NCBI RefSeq assembly: GCF_002845275.2
Contig: NZ_CP088149.1
Location: 5,462,001 to 5,526,000 of the forward strand
Length of the DNA: 64,000 bases
Direction: 5' to 3'
Origin: Pseudomonas sp. S06B 330
GTDB taxonomy: Bacteria; Pseudomonadota; Gammaproteobacteria; Pseudomonadales; Pseudomonadaceae
Shown here: in pieces, positions 30,061-39,984 of the stretch
Layout of the letters: every line of letters starts with the position of its first letter
How positions within the stretch are numbered: the stretch's first letter is position 1
Translations under genes and position numbers: made by a program
The notes under the pieces: generated by a model
What the model saw: the letters and a program-made list of their open reading frames with translations, nothing else
Database searches by the model: none
What the model was told of the DNA's origin: nothing

Positions 30061-30480
30061 TTAACGCCGCTGAGCGTTGGCCAACGACACCTGGGTGTTC
30101 AGCGTCCAGAAGTCATACAAGACCCCCACCAGAAACAACCCGCCCGTGAACAGGTAGATGATCCCGGTGATCCATTTGCCCTGATACATGCGGTGCACGC
30201 CGAATACACCCAGAAAGGTCAGCAGAATCCAGCTTAGGCTGTAGTCTAGGGGACCTGCGTGAAAGCGCATGTCAGCCTCGCGGTCCATTGCCGGGATCAG
30301 AAACAAGTCGATCAGCCAGCCAATGCCCAGCAGCCCCAAGGTAAAGAACCAGATCGTTCCGGTGACCGGCTTGCCGTAATAAAAACGGTGTGCCCCGGTG
30401 AAACCGAAAATCCACAGCAGATAACCAATCACCTTGCTGTGAGTGTCATGCATCTGCCCATCCTGTTGATAACTGTTCAT
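30061..30480 (-). CDS. TM2-domain membrane protein
   Basis: A 139-residue protein with four predicted membrane helices in two TM2-like hairpins. Each hairpin has the GxxGxHRFYYGK / GVFGVHRMYQGKW signature before a helix pair separated by a short polar turn (IPAMDREADMRF). The function of bacterial TM2 proteins is unknown. It is convergent with the SPOR gene, and its 5' side shares a 248-base gap with the NlpC/P60 gene. Confidence 0.8.
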   Translation of the reverse strand: MNSYQQDGQMHDTHSKVIGYLLWIFGFTGAHRFYYGKPVTGTIWFFTLGLLGIGWLIDLFLIPAMDREADMRFHAGPLDYSLSWILLTFLGVFGVHRMYQGKWITGIIYLFTGGLFLVGVLYDFWTLNTQVSLANAQRR

Positions 30481-30666
30481 TCATAGCCTCTGAGGGTTAT
30501 CAGAAAATTTTCTAAGAAAAAATGTGACTTTCATGTGGCGAGCCGACGTGTGGCATTTTGCCCTGGCGTTAAACGTAAGCGCTTGTTTTTTCTAGCCTTC
30601 ACTTTGAGATGATCCTTTTTTTGTGGCAATGGAGCCGGCTTTCAAGGCCGTCGCAGTCGACCAACG

Positions 30667-30697
30667 GATCAAAAAGTGATCAAAAAGCTGTTATAAA
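30667..30697 (+). promoter_or_regulatory. Direct repeat and -10-like box before the NlpC/P60 gene
   Basis: GATCAAAAAG occurs twice in tandem (30667-30676 and 30678-30687), followed by TATAAA at 30692-30697. This is 32 bases before the ATG. The repeat overlaps the expected -35 zone and could be an activator site. The rest of the 248-base gap is AT-rich without a clear signal. Confidence 0.4.
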
Positions 30698-30728
30698 GTT
30701 GCGCGCTAACCAACCAAGAGCCCTGCCT

Positions 30729-31352
30729 ATGCGTCCTTTTTTCAAGACATGGCTGACCCTTTGCCTATTATTGCCACTGGCCGCCCACGCCACCAACCGT
30801 GAGCAACGGTTACCCAACGGCTACTCTGGGTACACCACACATTCCGCCGCTGCGCGTTCGACAAAGAACGTCAGCACCAAGGCCCAGCACCGCACCCGCT
30901 CCAGTAAGCCAAGCCTGCCGGTCGCCTCAATGTCGCCACAGCAGAGCAGCGATGTGCTTAGCCGTGCCGTCAATGTACTCGGCACCCCTTACCGTTGGGG
31001 CGGCAGCAGCCCAAGTAAAGGCTTCGACTGCAGCGGCTTGGTCAAGTATGCCTTCAACGACATTGAAGAAATCGACTTGCCACGCACCTCCAATGCCATG
31101 GCTCAAGGTCACGGCGTGAAGGTTGACCGAAACGACCTCAAGCCTGGTGACCTGATTTTCTTCAACATCAAGAGCCGTCGGGTCAATCATGTTGCCATCT
31201 ACCTGGGCAACGACCGCTTCATCCATGCCCCGCGCACCGGCAAGCGAGTCAGCATCGACACACTCAACAAGCCCTACTGGCGTAGCCGTTATGTGGTCGC
31301 CAAGCGGGTTCTGCCGAAAAGCCAGCAATTGGCCTTGGCCAGCACCCACTAA
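30729..31352 (+). CDS. Secreted NlpC/P60 peptidoglycan endopeptidase
   Basis: A 207-residue protein. The signal peptide ends near residue 21 (LLLPLAAHA). A basic linker (22-70) precedes the NlpC/P60 domain with the catalytic Cys101 in GFDCSGLV and His154 in VNHVAIYLG. The polar third residue is probably His166 (FIHAP). Enzymes of this family cut D-gamma-glutamyl-meso-DAP bonds in stem peptides. The upstream in-frame start at 30609 is rejected because only ATG 30729 leads with a signal peptide. The stop overlaps the pilT stop on the other strand. Confidence 0.9.
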   Translation: MRPFFKTWLTLCLLLPLAAHATNREQRLPNGYSGYTTHSAAARSTKNVSTKAQHRTRSSKPSLPVASMSPQQSSDVLSRAVNVLGTPYRWGGSSPSKGFDCSGLVKYAFNDIEEIDLPRTSNAMAQGHGVKVDRNDLKPGDLIFFNIKSRRVNHVAIYLGNDRFIHAPRTGKRVSIDTLNKPYWRSRYVVAKRVLPKSQQLALASTH

Positions 31353-32377
31353 AAACTGCCATGCGCCCATTCACGGGCGCAGTCTGGCCTGATCTCCCCA
31401 CGCGCTGACAGGCCTTGCAGGCAGCCCTCCAGGGTCTGCATGCCCACCGCCCCACCCATCTGCATCGTCGAGTACAGTTGCGCGACCTTTCCTTCGCGGA
31501 TCAGATTGCGCACGGCAGGCGTGGCCAGCAAAATTTCATGGGCTGCCACCCGGCCACCAGCGACTCGCTCGACCAGCACCTGGGCCACCACCGCCTGCAA
31601 CGCTTCGCTGAGCATGGCGCGCACTAGTTGCTTCTCCTCAGCGGCAAACACATCCACCAGGCGATCGATCGCCTTTGCGGCCGATACCGTGTGCAGGGTC
31701 GCCAGCACCAAGTGCCCCGTTTCAGCAGCACTGAGGGCCAGACGGATACTCTCCTGGTCGCGCAGCTCACCGAGCATGATCACATCCGGATCCTGACGCA
31801 GCGCTGCGCGTAGCGCCTGGGTAAAACCATGACTGTGCCTGCCGATCTCGCGTTGACTGATCAGGCTGCGCTGCGGGCTGTGGATAAATTCGATGGGGTC
31901 TTCCAACGTGAGAATGTGTAACTGCCGCTCACGGTTCAGATGATCCAGCAGCGCTGCCAACGTGGTGGATTTGCCCGAACCAGTAGGCCCTGTAACCAGC
32001 ACCAGGCCGCTGGGCAACTCGGCAATCCGCCGAAACACGTCACCCAAGCCCAATTCGGCCAGGCTACTCACCTGACGAGGAATGACCCGCAGCACCGCCC
32101 CTGAGCCACGCAACTGGTTGAAGGCATTGACGCGAAAACGACCAAGTCCGGGCATGGACAGTGAGAAATCGAGTTCCAAGAGTGTTTCAAAATCCTTTTT
32201 TTGCTCATCGGACATGAGCTGCGCGAGCATCTTCTGCACCTGCTCAGCGCTCAACGTCGGCAGCTGCAGGCGGCAAATACGCCCGTCCAAACGAATCGCA
32301 GGCACCTCATCGGTGGCCACGTGCAGGTCCGAAGCCCCTTCCCTTATTGCCAGGGCCAGCAGTTCAGTCACATCCAT
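31349..32377 (-). CDS. pilT: Type IV pilus retraction ATPase PilT
   Basis: A 342-residue hexameric ATPase. The N-terminal PAS-like domain (SDLHV near 16-20) precedes Walker A GPTGSGKST (130-138), the Asp box, the Walker B GELRD segment and the His box (TLHTVSAAKAIDR). The AVRNLIRE retraction motif typical of PilT sits near residue 290. PilU is not next to it, unlike P. aeruginosa. ATG 32377 (MDVTELLALA) is preferred. It is divergent from yggS. Confidence 0.9.
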   Translation of the reverse strand: MDVTELLALAIREGASDLHVATDEVPAIRLDGRICRLQLPTLSAEQVQKMLAQLMSDEQKKDFETLLELDFSLSMPGLGRFRVNAFNQLRGSGAVLRVIPRQVSSLAELGLGDVFRRIAELPSGLVLVTGPTGSGKSTTLAALLDHLNRERQLHILTLEDPIEFIHSPQRSLISQREIGRHSHGFTQALRAALRQDPDVIMLGELRDQESIRLALSAAETGHLVLATLHTVSAAKAIDRLVDVFAAEEKQLVRAMLSEALQAVVAQVLVERVAGGRVAAHEILLATPAVRNLIREGKVAQLYSTMQMGGAVGMQTLEGCLQGLSARGEIRPDCAREWAHGSF

Positions 32378-32443
32378 GAGACTCCCCAAAGGCTGCCAAG
32401 CAGGTAGAATGCCGCAGACCCAAAGAGCCGCTGGCATCGATCA

Positions 32444-33130
32444 ATGTCCACCATAGCAGACAACCTTTCCACGCTCGCCGCACGCATCAGCGCTGCCGCC
32501 GAGGCCTCAGGACGCTCGCCGTCCGCCATCCGCCTGCTGGCGGTGAGCAAGACCAAACCCGCCACTGCCGTGCGTGAAGCCTTTGCCGCCGGGGTGCGCG
32601 ATGTTGGCGAGAACTACCTGCAAGAAGCCTTGAATAAACAGGCCGAATTGTCCGACCTGCCCTTGACCTGGCACTTCATCGGCCCCATTCAGTCGAACAA
32701 GACTCGCGCAATTGCCGAGCATTTTGACTGGGTACATTCCGTGGACCGTCTGAAGATCGCCCAACGCCTGTCCGAGCAACGCCCTGAAGGCCTAACACCC
32801 CTGAACATCTGCCTGCAGGTGAACGTCAGTGGCGAGGCCAGCAAATCCGGCTGCACGCCCGAGGCGTTGCCCGCGCTGGCTTCGGCCATTGCGGCCCTGC
32901 CACGGCTGAAACTACGTGGCCTGATGGCGATTCCCGAGCCGACCGATGACCGTGCCGCTCAAGAAGCCGCTTTTGCCCAGGTTCGCCAATTGCAAGACAG
33001 TCTCGGCCTGGACCTGGACACCCTTTCCATGGGCATGAGCCACGACTTGGAAGCCGCCATTGCCCAGGGCGCGACCTGGGTCCGTATCGGTACTGCGCTG
33101 TTCGGCGCACGTGACTACGGCCAGCCCTGA
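32444..33130 (+). CDS. yggS: PLP homeostasis protein (YggS/PLPBP family)
   Basis: A 228-residue single-domain TIM-barrel protein that binds pyridoxal phosphate through Lys36 (LLAVSKTKP). It has no known catalytic activity; family members keep vitamin B6 and amino-acid pools balanced. It shares the order yggS-proC-yggT found across proteobacteria. ATG 32444 lies 66 bases from the pilT start on the other strand. Confidence 0.95.
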   Translation: MSTIADNLSTLAARISAAAEASGRSPSAIRLLAVSKTKPATAVREAFAAGVRDVGENYLQEALNKQAELSDLPLTWHFIGPIQSNKTRAIAEHFDWVHSVDRLKIAQRLSEQRPEGLTPLNICLQVNVSGEASKSGCTPEALPALASAIAALPRLKLRGLMAIPEPTDDRAAQEAAFAQVRQLQDSLGLDLDTLSMGMSHDLEAAIAQGATWVRIGTALFGARDYGQP

Positions 33131-33168
33131 CCTATGCCTTTTTCAACTTTCCCCCTAAAGGACCTGAC

Positions 33169-33987
33169 ATGAGCAAGACTCGTATTGCCTTTATCGGCGC
33201 CGGCAACATGGCTGCCAGCCTGATCGGCGGCCTGCGCGCCCAGGGCCTGGACGCCGCGCAGATCCGCGCCAGCGACCCGGGTGCCGAACAACGGGCAAAA
33301 ATCCACGCTGAGCATGGGATTGAACTGTTCGCCGACAATGCCCAGGCCATCGAAGGTGCCGACGTTGTCGTGCTGGCAGTCAAGCCTCAGGCCATGAAGG
33401 CGGTGTGCGAAGCACTCAAGCCGAACCTCAAGCCTGAGCAACTGGTAGTTTCGATTGCCGCCGGGATCACCTGCGCGAGCATGAACAAATGGCTTGGCGC
33501 ACAACCTATCGTGCGCTGCATGCCCAACACCCCAGCATTGTTGCGCCAAGGTGTTAGCGGCTTGTACGCCACCGCTGAGGTCTCTGCCGCACAGCGCCAA
33601 CAGGCCGAACAACTGCTGTCGGCCGTAGGCATTGCCCTGTGGCTGGACAACGAGCAACAGCTCGACGCTGTCACCGCCGTTTCCGGCAGTGGCCCGGCGT
33701 ATTTCTTCCTGTTGATCGAAGCTATGACCGCTGCAGGCGAAAAACTTGGCCTGCCACGGGAAATCGCCGCCAAACTGACCCTGCAAACCGCCCTGGGTGC
33801 GGCTCACATGGCCGTCAGCAGTGATGTCGACGCCGCTGAACTGCGTCGCCGTGTCACTTCCCCTGCCGGCACTACTGAAGCGGCAATCAAGTCGTTCCAG
33901 GCCGATGGATTCGAAGCGCTGGTGGAGAGAGCGCTGGGCGCTGCCGCGCACCGCTCGGCTGAAATGGCCGAACAACTGGGCAACTAA
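33169..33987 (+). CDS. proC: Pyrroline-5-carboxylate reductase
   Basis: A 272-residue enzyme for the last step of proline synthesis. The Rossmann loop GAGNMA is at 9-14. The C-terminal dimerisation domain has the family signature SGSGPAYFFLLIEAM, then the RRRVTSPAGTTEAAI segment. It lies 38 bases after yggS with an AAAGGAC ribosome site, and yggT follows 10 bases later. Confidence 0.96.
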   Translation: MSKTRIAFIGAGNMAASLIGGLRAQGLDAAQIRASDPGAEQRAKIHAEHGIELFADNAQAIEGADVVVLAVKPQAMKAVCEALKPNLKPEQLVVSIAAGITCASMNKWLGAQPIVRCMPNTPALLRQGVSGLYATAEVSAAQRQQAEQLLSAVGIALWLDNEQQLDAVTAVSGSGPAYFFLLIEAMTAAGEKLGLPREIAAKLTLQTALGAAHMAVSSDVDAAELRRRVTSPAGTTEAAIKSFQADGFEALVERALGAAAHRSAEMAEQLGN

Positions 33988-33997
33988 GGAGCCGAAC

Positions 33998-34588
33998 ATG
34001 ATCGGATTGAACACCGCTGCCATTTACATCCTGCAAACCCTGGGCAGCCTTTACCTGTTGATCATCATGCTGCGTTTTATCTTGCAGCTGGTTCGCGCCG
34101 ACTTTTACAACCCCCTCAGCCAGTTCGCCGTGCGCGCGACCCAGCCGCTGCTCAAGCCCATGCGCCGAATTATTCCGAGCCTGTTCGGCCTGGATATGTC
34201 GTCGCTGGTACTGGCGATCATTGTCCAGTTGCTGATCATGGGCCTGACCCTGCTGCTGGCCTACGGCACTACCGGTAATCCGCTGCAACTGCTGGTCTGG
34301 TCGATGATTGGCGTTACCGCGCTGTTCATGAAGATTTTCTTCTTCGCCCTGATCATCAGCGTGATCCTCTCTTGGGTTGCCCCAGGCAGCCACAACCCTG
34401 GCGCTGAGCTGGTCAATCAGATCTGCGACCCGTTCCTGGCACCGTTCCGGCGCCTGCTGCCCAATCTCGGTGGCCTGGATATTTCGCCGATTCTGGCGTT
34501 CATGGCCCTGAAGCTGATCGATATGCTGGTGATCAACAATCTGGCGGCAATGACCGCAATGCCTGAGATGCTGCGGCTTTTGGTCTGA
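33998..34588 (+). CDS. yggT: YggT-family membrane protein
   Basis: A 196-residue integral membrane protein made of two YggT repeats, each with hydrophobic helices around an NPLSQF / NPGAELVNQI turn and a P-L-RR-P segment. The family is of uncertain role, linked to osmotic and K+ stress in E. coli. An in-frame codon far upstream inside proC is not used; ATG 33998 has a GGAGC ribosome site. Confidence 0.88.
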   Translation: MIGLNTAAIYILQTLGSLYLLIIMLRFILQLVRADFYNPLSQFAVRATQPLLKPMRRIIPSLFGLDMSSLVLAIIVQLLIMGLTLLLAYGTTGNPLQLLVWSMIGVTALFMKIFFFALIISVILSWVAPGSHNPGAELVNQICDPFLAPFRRLLPNLGGLDISPILAFMALKLIDMLVINNLAAMTAMPEMLRLLV

Positions 34589-34607
34589 TCCGAAACCTCG
34601 CTGCAGC

Positions 34608-34658
34608 CATCGCCGGCAAGGTCGGCTTCCACAATGGGAGCCGGACTTGCCAGCGATG
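34608..34658. repeat. REPIN, CATCGCCGGCAAGG type
   Basis: CATCGCCGGCAAGGTCGGCTTCC and its imperfect reverse complement GGGAGCCGGACTTGCCAGCGATG lie three to five bases apart. It is the same family as 6387-6461 and lies between yggT and metX. Confidence 0.8.
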
Positions 34659-34740
34659 CTGTTAAAGGGCCGGGTACATTGCTTGCTGCATACCCCAGTG
34701 GTCTTTAGACTTACGCCTCATTTAAGCGTGAGCAGGGTCG

Positions 34741-35880
34741 ATGTCCACTGTCTTTCCCGAAGATTCGGTCGGTCTGGTAACACCGCAACTGGCACAGTTC
34801 AACGAGCCCTTGGCGCTGGCTTGCGGTCGCTCGCTGGCCAGCTATGAACTGATCTACGAAACCTATGGCACCCTCAACAGCGCGGCCAGCAACGCCGTGC
34901 TGATCTGCCATGCGCTGTCCGGCCACCATCATGCGGCGGGCTACCACAGCCCCGACGACCGCAAGCCGGGCTGGTGGGACAGCTGCATTGGCCCAGGCAA
35001 GCCCATCGATACCAATCGCTTCTTCGTGGTCAGCCTGAACAACCTCGGCGGTTGCAATGGCAGTACCGGCCCCAGCAGCCTCAATCCCGTCACCGGCAAG
35101 CCCTATGGCGCCGACTTCCCGGTATTGACCGTGGAGGACTGGGTACACAGCCAGGCGCGCCTGGCCGACCGCCTGGGAATCGGCCAGTGGGCTGCTGTCA
35201 TCGGTGGCAGCCTGGGCGGCATGCAGGCACTGCAATGGACCATCACCTACCCTGATCGCGTGCGTCACTGCCTGGATATCGCCTCTGCACCCAAGCTTTC
35301 GGCGCAGAACATTGCCTTCAATGAAGTGGCCCGCCAGGCCATTCTCACCGACCCAGAGTTCCACGGCGGTTCATTCCAGGATCAAGGCGTGATCCCCAAG
35401 CGCGGCCTGATGCTCGCGCGCATGGTCGGCCACATCACTTACCTCTCCGATGACTCCATGGGCGAGAAATTCGGCCGCGAGTTGAAAAGCGACAAGCTCA
35501 ACTACGACTTCCACAGCGTCGAGTTCCAGGTCGAAAGCTACCTGCGCTACCAGGGTGAAGAATTCTCCGGGCGCTTTGATGCCAACACCTACCTGTTGAT
35601 GACCAAAGCGCTGGACTACTTCGACCCGGCCGCCGCCCACGGTGGCGATCTGGCCAAAACCCTGGCCAATGTCACCGCAGATTACTGTGTGATGTCGTTC
35701 ACCACCGACTGGCGCTTCTCGCCAGCGCGTTCGCGGGAGATCGTCGACGCCCTGATTGCCGCCCGCAAGAACGTCTGCTACCTGGATATCGACTCGCCGT
35801 ATGGCCATGATGCCTTCCTGATCCCGACCCCGCGCTACATCACGGGATTCACGAACTACATGAACCGCATCGTCTGCTGA
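34741..35880 (+). CDS. metX: Homoserine O-acyltransferase MetX (succinyl- or acetyl-)
   Basis: A 379-residue alpha/beta-hydrolase-fold enzyme that activates homoserine for methionine synthesis. Nucleophile Ser157 lies in GGSLGGMQ, and the catalytic His356 in YGHDAF is near the C-terminus. Pseudomonas MetX enzymes are reported to prefer succinyl-CoA; I cannot settle the acyl donor from sequence alone. It is followed by metW after seven bases, the usual metXW pair. Confidence 0.93.
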   Translation: MSTVFPEDSVGLVTPQLAQFNEPLALACGRSLASYELIYETYGTLNSAASNAVLICHALSGHHHAAGYHSPDDRKPGWWDSCIGPGKPIDTNRFFVVSLNNLGGCNGSTGPSSLNPVTGKPYGADFPVLTVEDWVHSQARLADRLGIGQWAAVIGGSLGGMQALQWTITYPDRVRHCLDIASAPKLSAQNIAFNEVARQAILTDPEFHGGSFQDQGVIPKRGLMLARMVGHITYLSDDSMGEKFGRELKSDKLNYDFHSVEFQVESYLRYQGEEFSGRFDANTYLLMTKALDYFDPAAAHGGDLAKTLANVTADYCVMSFTTDWRFSPARSREIVDALIAARKNVCYLDIDSPYGHDAFLIPTPRYITGFTNYMNRIVC

Positions 35881-35887
35881 GGACCCT

Positions 35888-36508
35888 ATGAGAGCCGACC
35901 TGGAAATCATCCAAGACTGGATCCCCGCCGGCAGCCGGGTACTCGACCTCGGTTGTGGTACCGGAGAACTGCTGGCGTCGCTGCGCGACACCAAGCAAGT
36001 GGCCGGTTATGGCCTGGAAATCGACCCCGACAATATTGCCCAATGCGTAGCCAAAGGCGTCAACGTCATCGAGCAGGACCTGGACAAGGGCCTGGGCAAT
36101 TTCGCCAGCAACAGCTTCGACGTGGTGGTCATGACCCAGGCCCTGCAGGCCGTGGAGTACCCGGACCGGATTCTCGACGAAATGCTCCGTGTGGGTCGCC
36201 AGTGCATCATCACCTTCCCCAATTTCGGCCATTGGCGTTGCCGCTGGTACCTGGCGACCAAAGGTCGCATGCCAGTTTCGGACTTCATGCCGTATACCTG
36301 GTACAACACGCCGAACATCCACTTCTGCACCTTTGAAGACTTCGAGGCGCTGTGCAGCGAGCGTCGCGCACAGGTGCTTGACCGTCTGGCCGTCGACCAT
36401 TTGCACCGTCACGGGTGGGCGAGCAAGCTATGGCCTAATCTTCTAGGGGAGATCGGCATTTATCGTGTCAGCAGCCCCGGCCTTACCGAACACAAGGTCG
36501 CGGTTTAA
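35888..36508 (+). CDS. metW: MetW, methionine biosynthesis methyltransferase-like protein
   Basis: A 206-residue protein with a class I methyltransferase fold; the SAM loop VLDLGCGTGELLASL is at about residues 20-34. MetW is needed with MetX for full homoserine acyltransferase activity in several bacteria, and its own methyl acceptor is not established. It is in an operon with metX and the DUF4426 gene. Confidence 0.93.
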   Translation: MRADLEIIQDWIPAGSRVLDLGCGTGELLASLRDTKQVAGYGLEIDPDNIAQCVAKGVNVIEQDLDKGLGNFASNSFDVVVMTQALQAVEYPDRILDEMLRVGRQCIITFPNFGHWRCRWYLATKGRMPVSDFMPYTWYNTPNIHFCTFEDFEALCSERRAQVLDRLAVDHLHRHGWASKLWPNLLGEIGIYRVSSPGLTEHKVAV

Positions 36509-36532
36509 TCCGCACACTGGAGGAGAACGATC

Positions 36533-36967
36533 ATGCGCCGCTTGTTAAGTTTTTTACTGGTTGCCTGCCTGAGCGCAACGGCAGTCGCTGCCGACGCCAT
36601 CAAGGGCGAACGCAAGGAAGTTTTCGGTGATACGACGGTGCACTACAGCACGTTCATATCCACGTTCCTGCAGCCAGAGACCGCCAAGGCCGCCGAACTG
36701 GTTCGCAGCAAGAACCAGGGCGTGATCAACGTGTCGGTGATCAAGGCCGGCAAACCGGTGGTCACTCAGGTCAGCGGCACCGTCAAAGACCTGACCAGCA
36801 ATTCGGTCCCACTGAAGTTCAAGCAGATCAACGAACAAGGCGCGATCTACTACATCGCCCAGTTCCCTGTTGAACAACAGGAAACCCGCACCTTCATCAT
36901 CAACGTTGGAATTGACGGCAAGTCCGAAACCATCAGTTTCAACCAAGAGCTTTTCCCAGGCGACTAA
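36533..36967 (+). CDS. Periplasmic DUF4426 protein
   Basis: A 144-residue protein with signal peptide (1-20, cut near VAADA). It forms a single beta-sandwich-like domain characteristic of DUF4426, which is found almost always between metW and rdgB in gamma-proteobacteria. No catalytic motif is visible. The stop overlaps the rdgB start (TAATG), and a GGAGGA ribosome site precedes it. Confidence 0.85.
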   Translation: MRRLLSFLLVACLSATAVAADAIKGERKEVFGDTTVHYSTFISTFLQPETAKAAELVRSKNQGVINVSVIKAGKPVVTQVSGTVKDLTSNSVPLKFKQINEQGAIYYIAQFPVEQQETRTFIINVGIDGKSETISFNQELFPGD

Positions 36968-37560
36968 TGACTTTTCCACAACTCGTATTGGCCAGCCACA
37001 ACGCCGGCAAACTCAAAGAGCTGCAGGCCATGCTCGGTGATACCGTGCAACTGCGCTCCATTGGTGAATTCAGCAGTGTCGAGCCGGAAGAAACCGGCTT
37101 GTCGTTTGTCGAGAACGCCATCCTCAAAGCGCGCAATGCCGCACGCATTTCCGGCCTGCCCGCGCTGGCCGATGATTCGGGCCTGGCCGTGGACTTTCTC
37201 GGCGGTGCACCAGGCATCTACTCGGCGCGCTATGCCGATGGCAAGGGCGATGCCGCCAACAATGCCAAGCTGCTGGAAGTCCTCAAGGACGTTCCCGAGG
37301 CTGAGCGCGGCGCGCAGTTCGTCTGCGTCCTGGCCCTGGTGCGACACGCTGATGACCCGCTGCCGATCCTCTGTGAAGGCTTGTGGCATGGCCGCATCCT
37401 CACCGAAGCGAGCGGCGAACACGGTTTTGGCTACGACCCGCTGTTCTGGGTGCCTGAGCGTAATTGCTCCAGTGCCGAGCTGAGCCCTGCCGACAAGAAC
37501 CAGATCAGCCACCGAGCCCGTGCCATGAGCCTGCTGCGTCAACGTCTGGGCCTGGCATGA
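36967..37560 (+). CDS. rdgB: dITP/XTP pyrophosphatase RdgB
   Basis: A 197-residue Ham1-family enzyme that cleans deaminated purine triphosphates from the nucleotide pool. It has the starting [10 protein letters not shown] substrate loop, the [13 protein letters not shown] segment and the acidic [15 protein letters not shown] motif. The start overlaps the DUF4426 stop and the end overlaps the hemW start, so it is translationally coupled on both sides. Confidence 0.96.
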   Translation: MTFPQLVLASHNAGKLKELQAMLGDTVQLRSIGEFSSVEPEETGLSFVENAILKARNAARISGLPALADDSGLAVDFLGGAPGIYSARYADGKGDAANNAKLLEVLKDVPEAERGAQFVCVLALVRHADDPLPILCEGLWHGRILTEASGEHGFGYDPLFWVPERNCSSAELSPADKNQISHRARAMSLLRQRLGLA

Positions 37561-38771
37561 CCGATCATTCGCCGGCACAGCCACTGCATCTGGGCGAGGC
37601 TGGCTTTACTTCCCAAACGCCGCGGGCGGCCTTGCCACAGCTGCCGCCTCTGGCGCTGTACATCCATATTCCCTGGTGCGTGCGCAAATGCCCGTACTGC
37701 GACTTCAACTCCCACGCCGCCACACCTGAGCTGCCGGAAGAGGCCTACGTCGACGCCTTGCTGGCTGACCTTGACCAGGAGTTGGGCGCGGTCTATGGCC
37801 GACCGATCAGCTCGATTTTCTTCGGGGGTGGCACGCCAAGCTTATTCAGCGCTCGCGCGCTGGGTCGCCTGTTAGTAGGCGTTGAACAGCGCATCCCGTT
37901 TGCCAGCGATATCGAAATTACCCTGGAAGCCAACCCTGGGACCTTCGAGCAGGAGAAGTTCAAGGCCTACCGGCAACTGGGCATCAATCGCTTGTCGATC
38001 GGCATCCAGAGCTTCCAGCAGGCCAAGCTTGAGGCCTTGGGTCGCATCCACAACGGTGACGAAGCCATTCGCGCCGCCGACATGGCGCGTAATGCCGGCT
38101 TTGATAACTTCAACCTGGACCTGATGCACGGCCTGCCTGATCAGTCCCTGGATGACGCCCTCGGCGACCTACGCCAGGCTATTGCCCTGAACCCCACGCA
38201 CTTGTCCTGGTACCAGCTGACACTGGAACCAAACACGGTGTTCTGGAACCAGCCCCCACTGCTGCCTGAAGACGACATTCTCTGGGACATCCAGGAAGCC
38301 GGCCAAGCCCTTATGGCCAGCCACGGCTACACCCAATACGAAGTCTCAGCCTACGCTCAGCCTGGTCGTGCTGCACGGCACAACCTCAACTACTGGAGCT
38401 TTGGCGACTTTATCGGCATCGGCGCGGGTGCTCACGGCAAGCTCAGTCACCCGGACGGACGCATCCTGCGCACCTGGAAGACGCGTCTGCCCAAGGACTA
38501 CCTGAACCCGGCCAAAGCCTTCAAGGCAGGTGAAAAACTGCTGCCATTGGATGAGCTGCCGTTCGAGTTCCTGATGAACGCCCTGCGCCTGACCCAGGGC
38601 GTGGATGCCGAACTGTTCAGCCTGCGCACTGGATTGCCGTTGGATCAGCTCACTGCCGCACGACGTGAGGCCGAACAAAAGGGCCTTTTACAGGTCGAAA
38701 CGACGCGACTGGTCGCCACCCCGCGAGGCCAGTTGTTCCTCAACGACCTGCTGCAGTATTTCTTGACCTAA
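37557..38771 (+). CDS. hemW: HemW, heme-binding radical SAM protein
   Basis: A 404-residue radical-SAM protein. The cluster cysteines are Cys41, Cys45 and Cys48 in CVRKCPYC. It is often annotated as oxygen-independent coproporphyrinogen oxidase, but HemW is now seen as a heme chaperone; it lacks the extra features of HemN. The ATG overlaps the rdgB stop (ATGA). The extended N-terminus of about 30 residues before the conserved LALYIHIPW looks genuine, as no later start fits. Confidence 0.93.
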   Translation: MTDHSPAQPLHLGEAGFTSQTPRAALPQLPPLALYIHIPWCVRKCPYCDFNSHAATPELPEEAYVDALLADLDQELGAVYGRPISSIFFGGGTPSLFSARALGRLLVGVEQRIPFASDIEITLEANPGTFEQEKFKAYRQLGINRLSIGIQSFQQAKLEALGRIHNGDEAIRAADMARNAGFDNFNLDLMHGLPDQSLDDALGDLRQAIALNPTHLSWYQLTLEPNTVFWNQPPLLPEDDILWDIQEAGQALMASHGYTQYEVSAYAQPGRAARHNLNYWSFGDFIGIGAGAHGKLSHPDGRILRTWKTRLPKDYLNPAKAFKAGEKLLPLDELPFEFLMNALRLTQGVDAELFSLRTGLPLDQLTAARREAEQKGLLQVETTRLVATPRGQLFLNDLLQYFLT

Positions 38772-38780
38772 GGATTACGA

Positions 38781-39104
38781 ATGGACTTGGTACTCGACCT
38801 GCTTTCGACCGTTTCTCGCTGGAGTCGCAGCAACCTGTCAGAGATCGCACTGGCGCTTGTGGGTTGCTTGCTGGTGCTGTTCGGCACCGACATCAAAGGC
38901 TGGGTAGAACAACGCCTGGGCGGCCTGGCAGGCGCCTTGCGCGTGCCGTTCATGGCGCTGCTGGTGATGATCGGCAGTGGTGCGGCGTTGATCTATGCCA
39001 CCCCGTGGGTGGTGAAAGGCCTGGCGCAGTTCAACAATTATGCGTTGGCGCCGGTGTTGCTGATTGTGTTGGTGTTGATTGGCGTGGTCGCAGACCGACG
39101 CTGA
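38781..39104 (+). CDS. DUF3392 membrane protein
   Basis: A 107-residue protein with three predicted membrane helices (about 19-38, 51-72 and 82-102). It matches DUF3392 by length, location after hemW and the first segment (LLSTVSRWSRSNLSEIALALVG). The function is unknown. It is the last gene of the metX-hemW run, and a REP element follows. Confidence 0.82.
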   Translation: MDLVLDLLSTVSRWSRSNLSEIALALVGCLLVLFGTDIKGWVEQRLGGLAGALRVPFMALLVMIGSGAALIYATPWVVKGLAQFNNYALAPVLLIVLVLIGVVADRR

Positions 39105-39120
39105 AAACACGTCGCTTTCA

Positions 39121-39246
39121 GGGCTGCTTCGCAGCCCATCGCCGGCAAGGCCCGCTCCCACACAGATCTCCTGACAATTTAAAACTGCAGGCAATCACAG
39201 CACCTGTGGGAACCGGGCCTGCTGGCGATCGACCGCAAAGCGGTCG
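39121..39246. repeat. REPIN flanked by two outer hairpins
   Basis: Outer hairpin GGGCTGC ttc GCAGCCC (39121-39137) leads into ATCGCCGGCAAGGCCCGCTC. The reverse partner GGGCCTGCTGGCGAT (39214-39228) runs into a second hairpin, CGACCGC aaa GCGGTCG (39230-39246). It lies between the convergent DUF3392 and trmB genes, so it probably also shapes transcript ends. Confidence 0.8.
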
Positions 39247-39252
39247 CGAGGT

Positions 39253-39975
39253 TTACGCCAGCTTTTCGAACTTCAAATCCCAAACACCATGCCCAAGCCG
39301 CTCACCGCGGCGCTCGAACTTGGTGATTGGACGTTCGGCCGGACGCTCCACGCATTTGCCGTCCGCCGCCAGGTTGCGATAACCCGGAGCGACATTCATC
39401 ACTTCCAGCATGTATTCGGCATAAGGTTCCCAGTCGGTAGCCATATGGAATACACCGCCGACCTTGAGCTTGCTACGTACCAGCTCAGCAAACTCGGGCT
39501 GAACGATACGACGCTTGTGGTGACGGCTCTTGTGCCACGGATCAGGGAAGAACAGCATCAAGCGATCGAGACTGTTGTCAGCCACACACTTGTTCAGTAC
39601 TTCGATGGCATCGCAGTCGTACACCCGCAGGTTCTTCAGGCCCTGAGTCAGCACGCCATTGAGCAGCGCACCGACACCCGGACGGTGTACTTCGACACCG
39701 ATGAAGTCCTGCTCCGGCGCGGCAGCAGCCATTTCCAGCAGGGAATGGCCCATGCCGAAACCGATCTCCAGAGTACGCGGCGCCGAACGGCCAAAGACCT
39801 GGTCGTAGTCCACCGGGCTATCGGCCAGCGGCAGAATGAACAGTGGACCACCCTGCTCCAGACCACGTTGCTGGCCTTCGGTCATGCGCCCGGCGCGCAT
39901 CACGAAACTCTTGATGCGGCGGTGTTGGCGCTCTTCGCCTTCGGTGGAGGTCGGCGTTTCTTGCGATTCAGTCAT
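39253..39975 (-). CDS. trmB: tRNA (guanine-N7-)-methyltransferase
   Basis: A 240-residue SAM-dependent enzyme that makes m7G46 in tRNA. The SAM motif [14 protein letters not shown] is near residues 70-84, and the [15 protein letters not shown] signature is near 145-160. It follows thiG by nine bases, so thiS, thiG and trmB form one leftward run. Confidence 0.96.
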   Translation of the reverse strand: MTESQETPTSTEGEERQHRRIKSFVMRAGRMTEGQQRGLEQGGPLFILPLADSPVDYDQVFGRSAPRTLEIGFGMGHSLLEMAAAAPEQDFIGVEVHRPGVGALLNGVLTQGLKNLRVYDCDAIEVLNKCVADNSLDRLMLFFPDPWHKSRHHKRRIVQPEFAELVRSKLKVGGVFHMATDWEPYAEYMLEVMNVAPGYRNLAADGKCVERPAERPITKFERRGERLGHGVWDLKFEKLA

Positions 39976-39984
39976 CAGGGGCTC

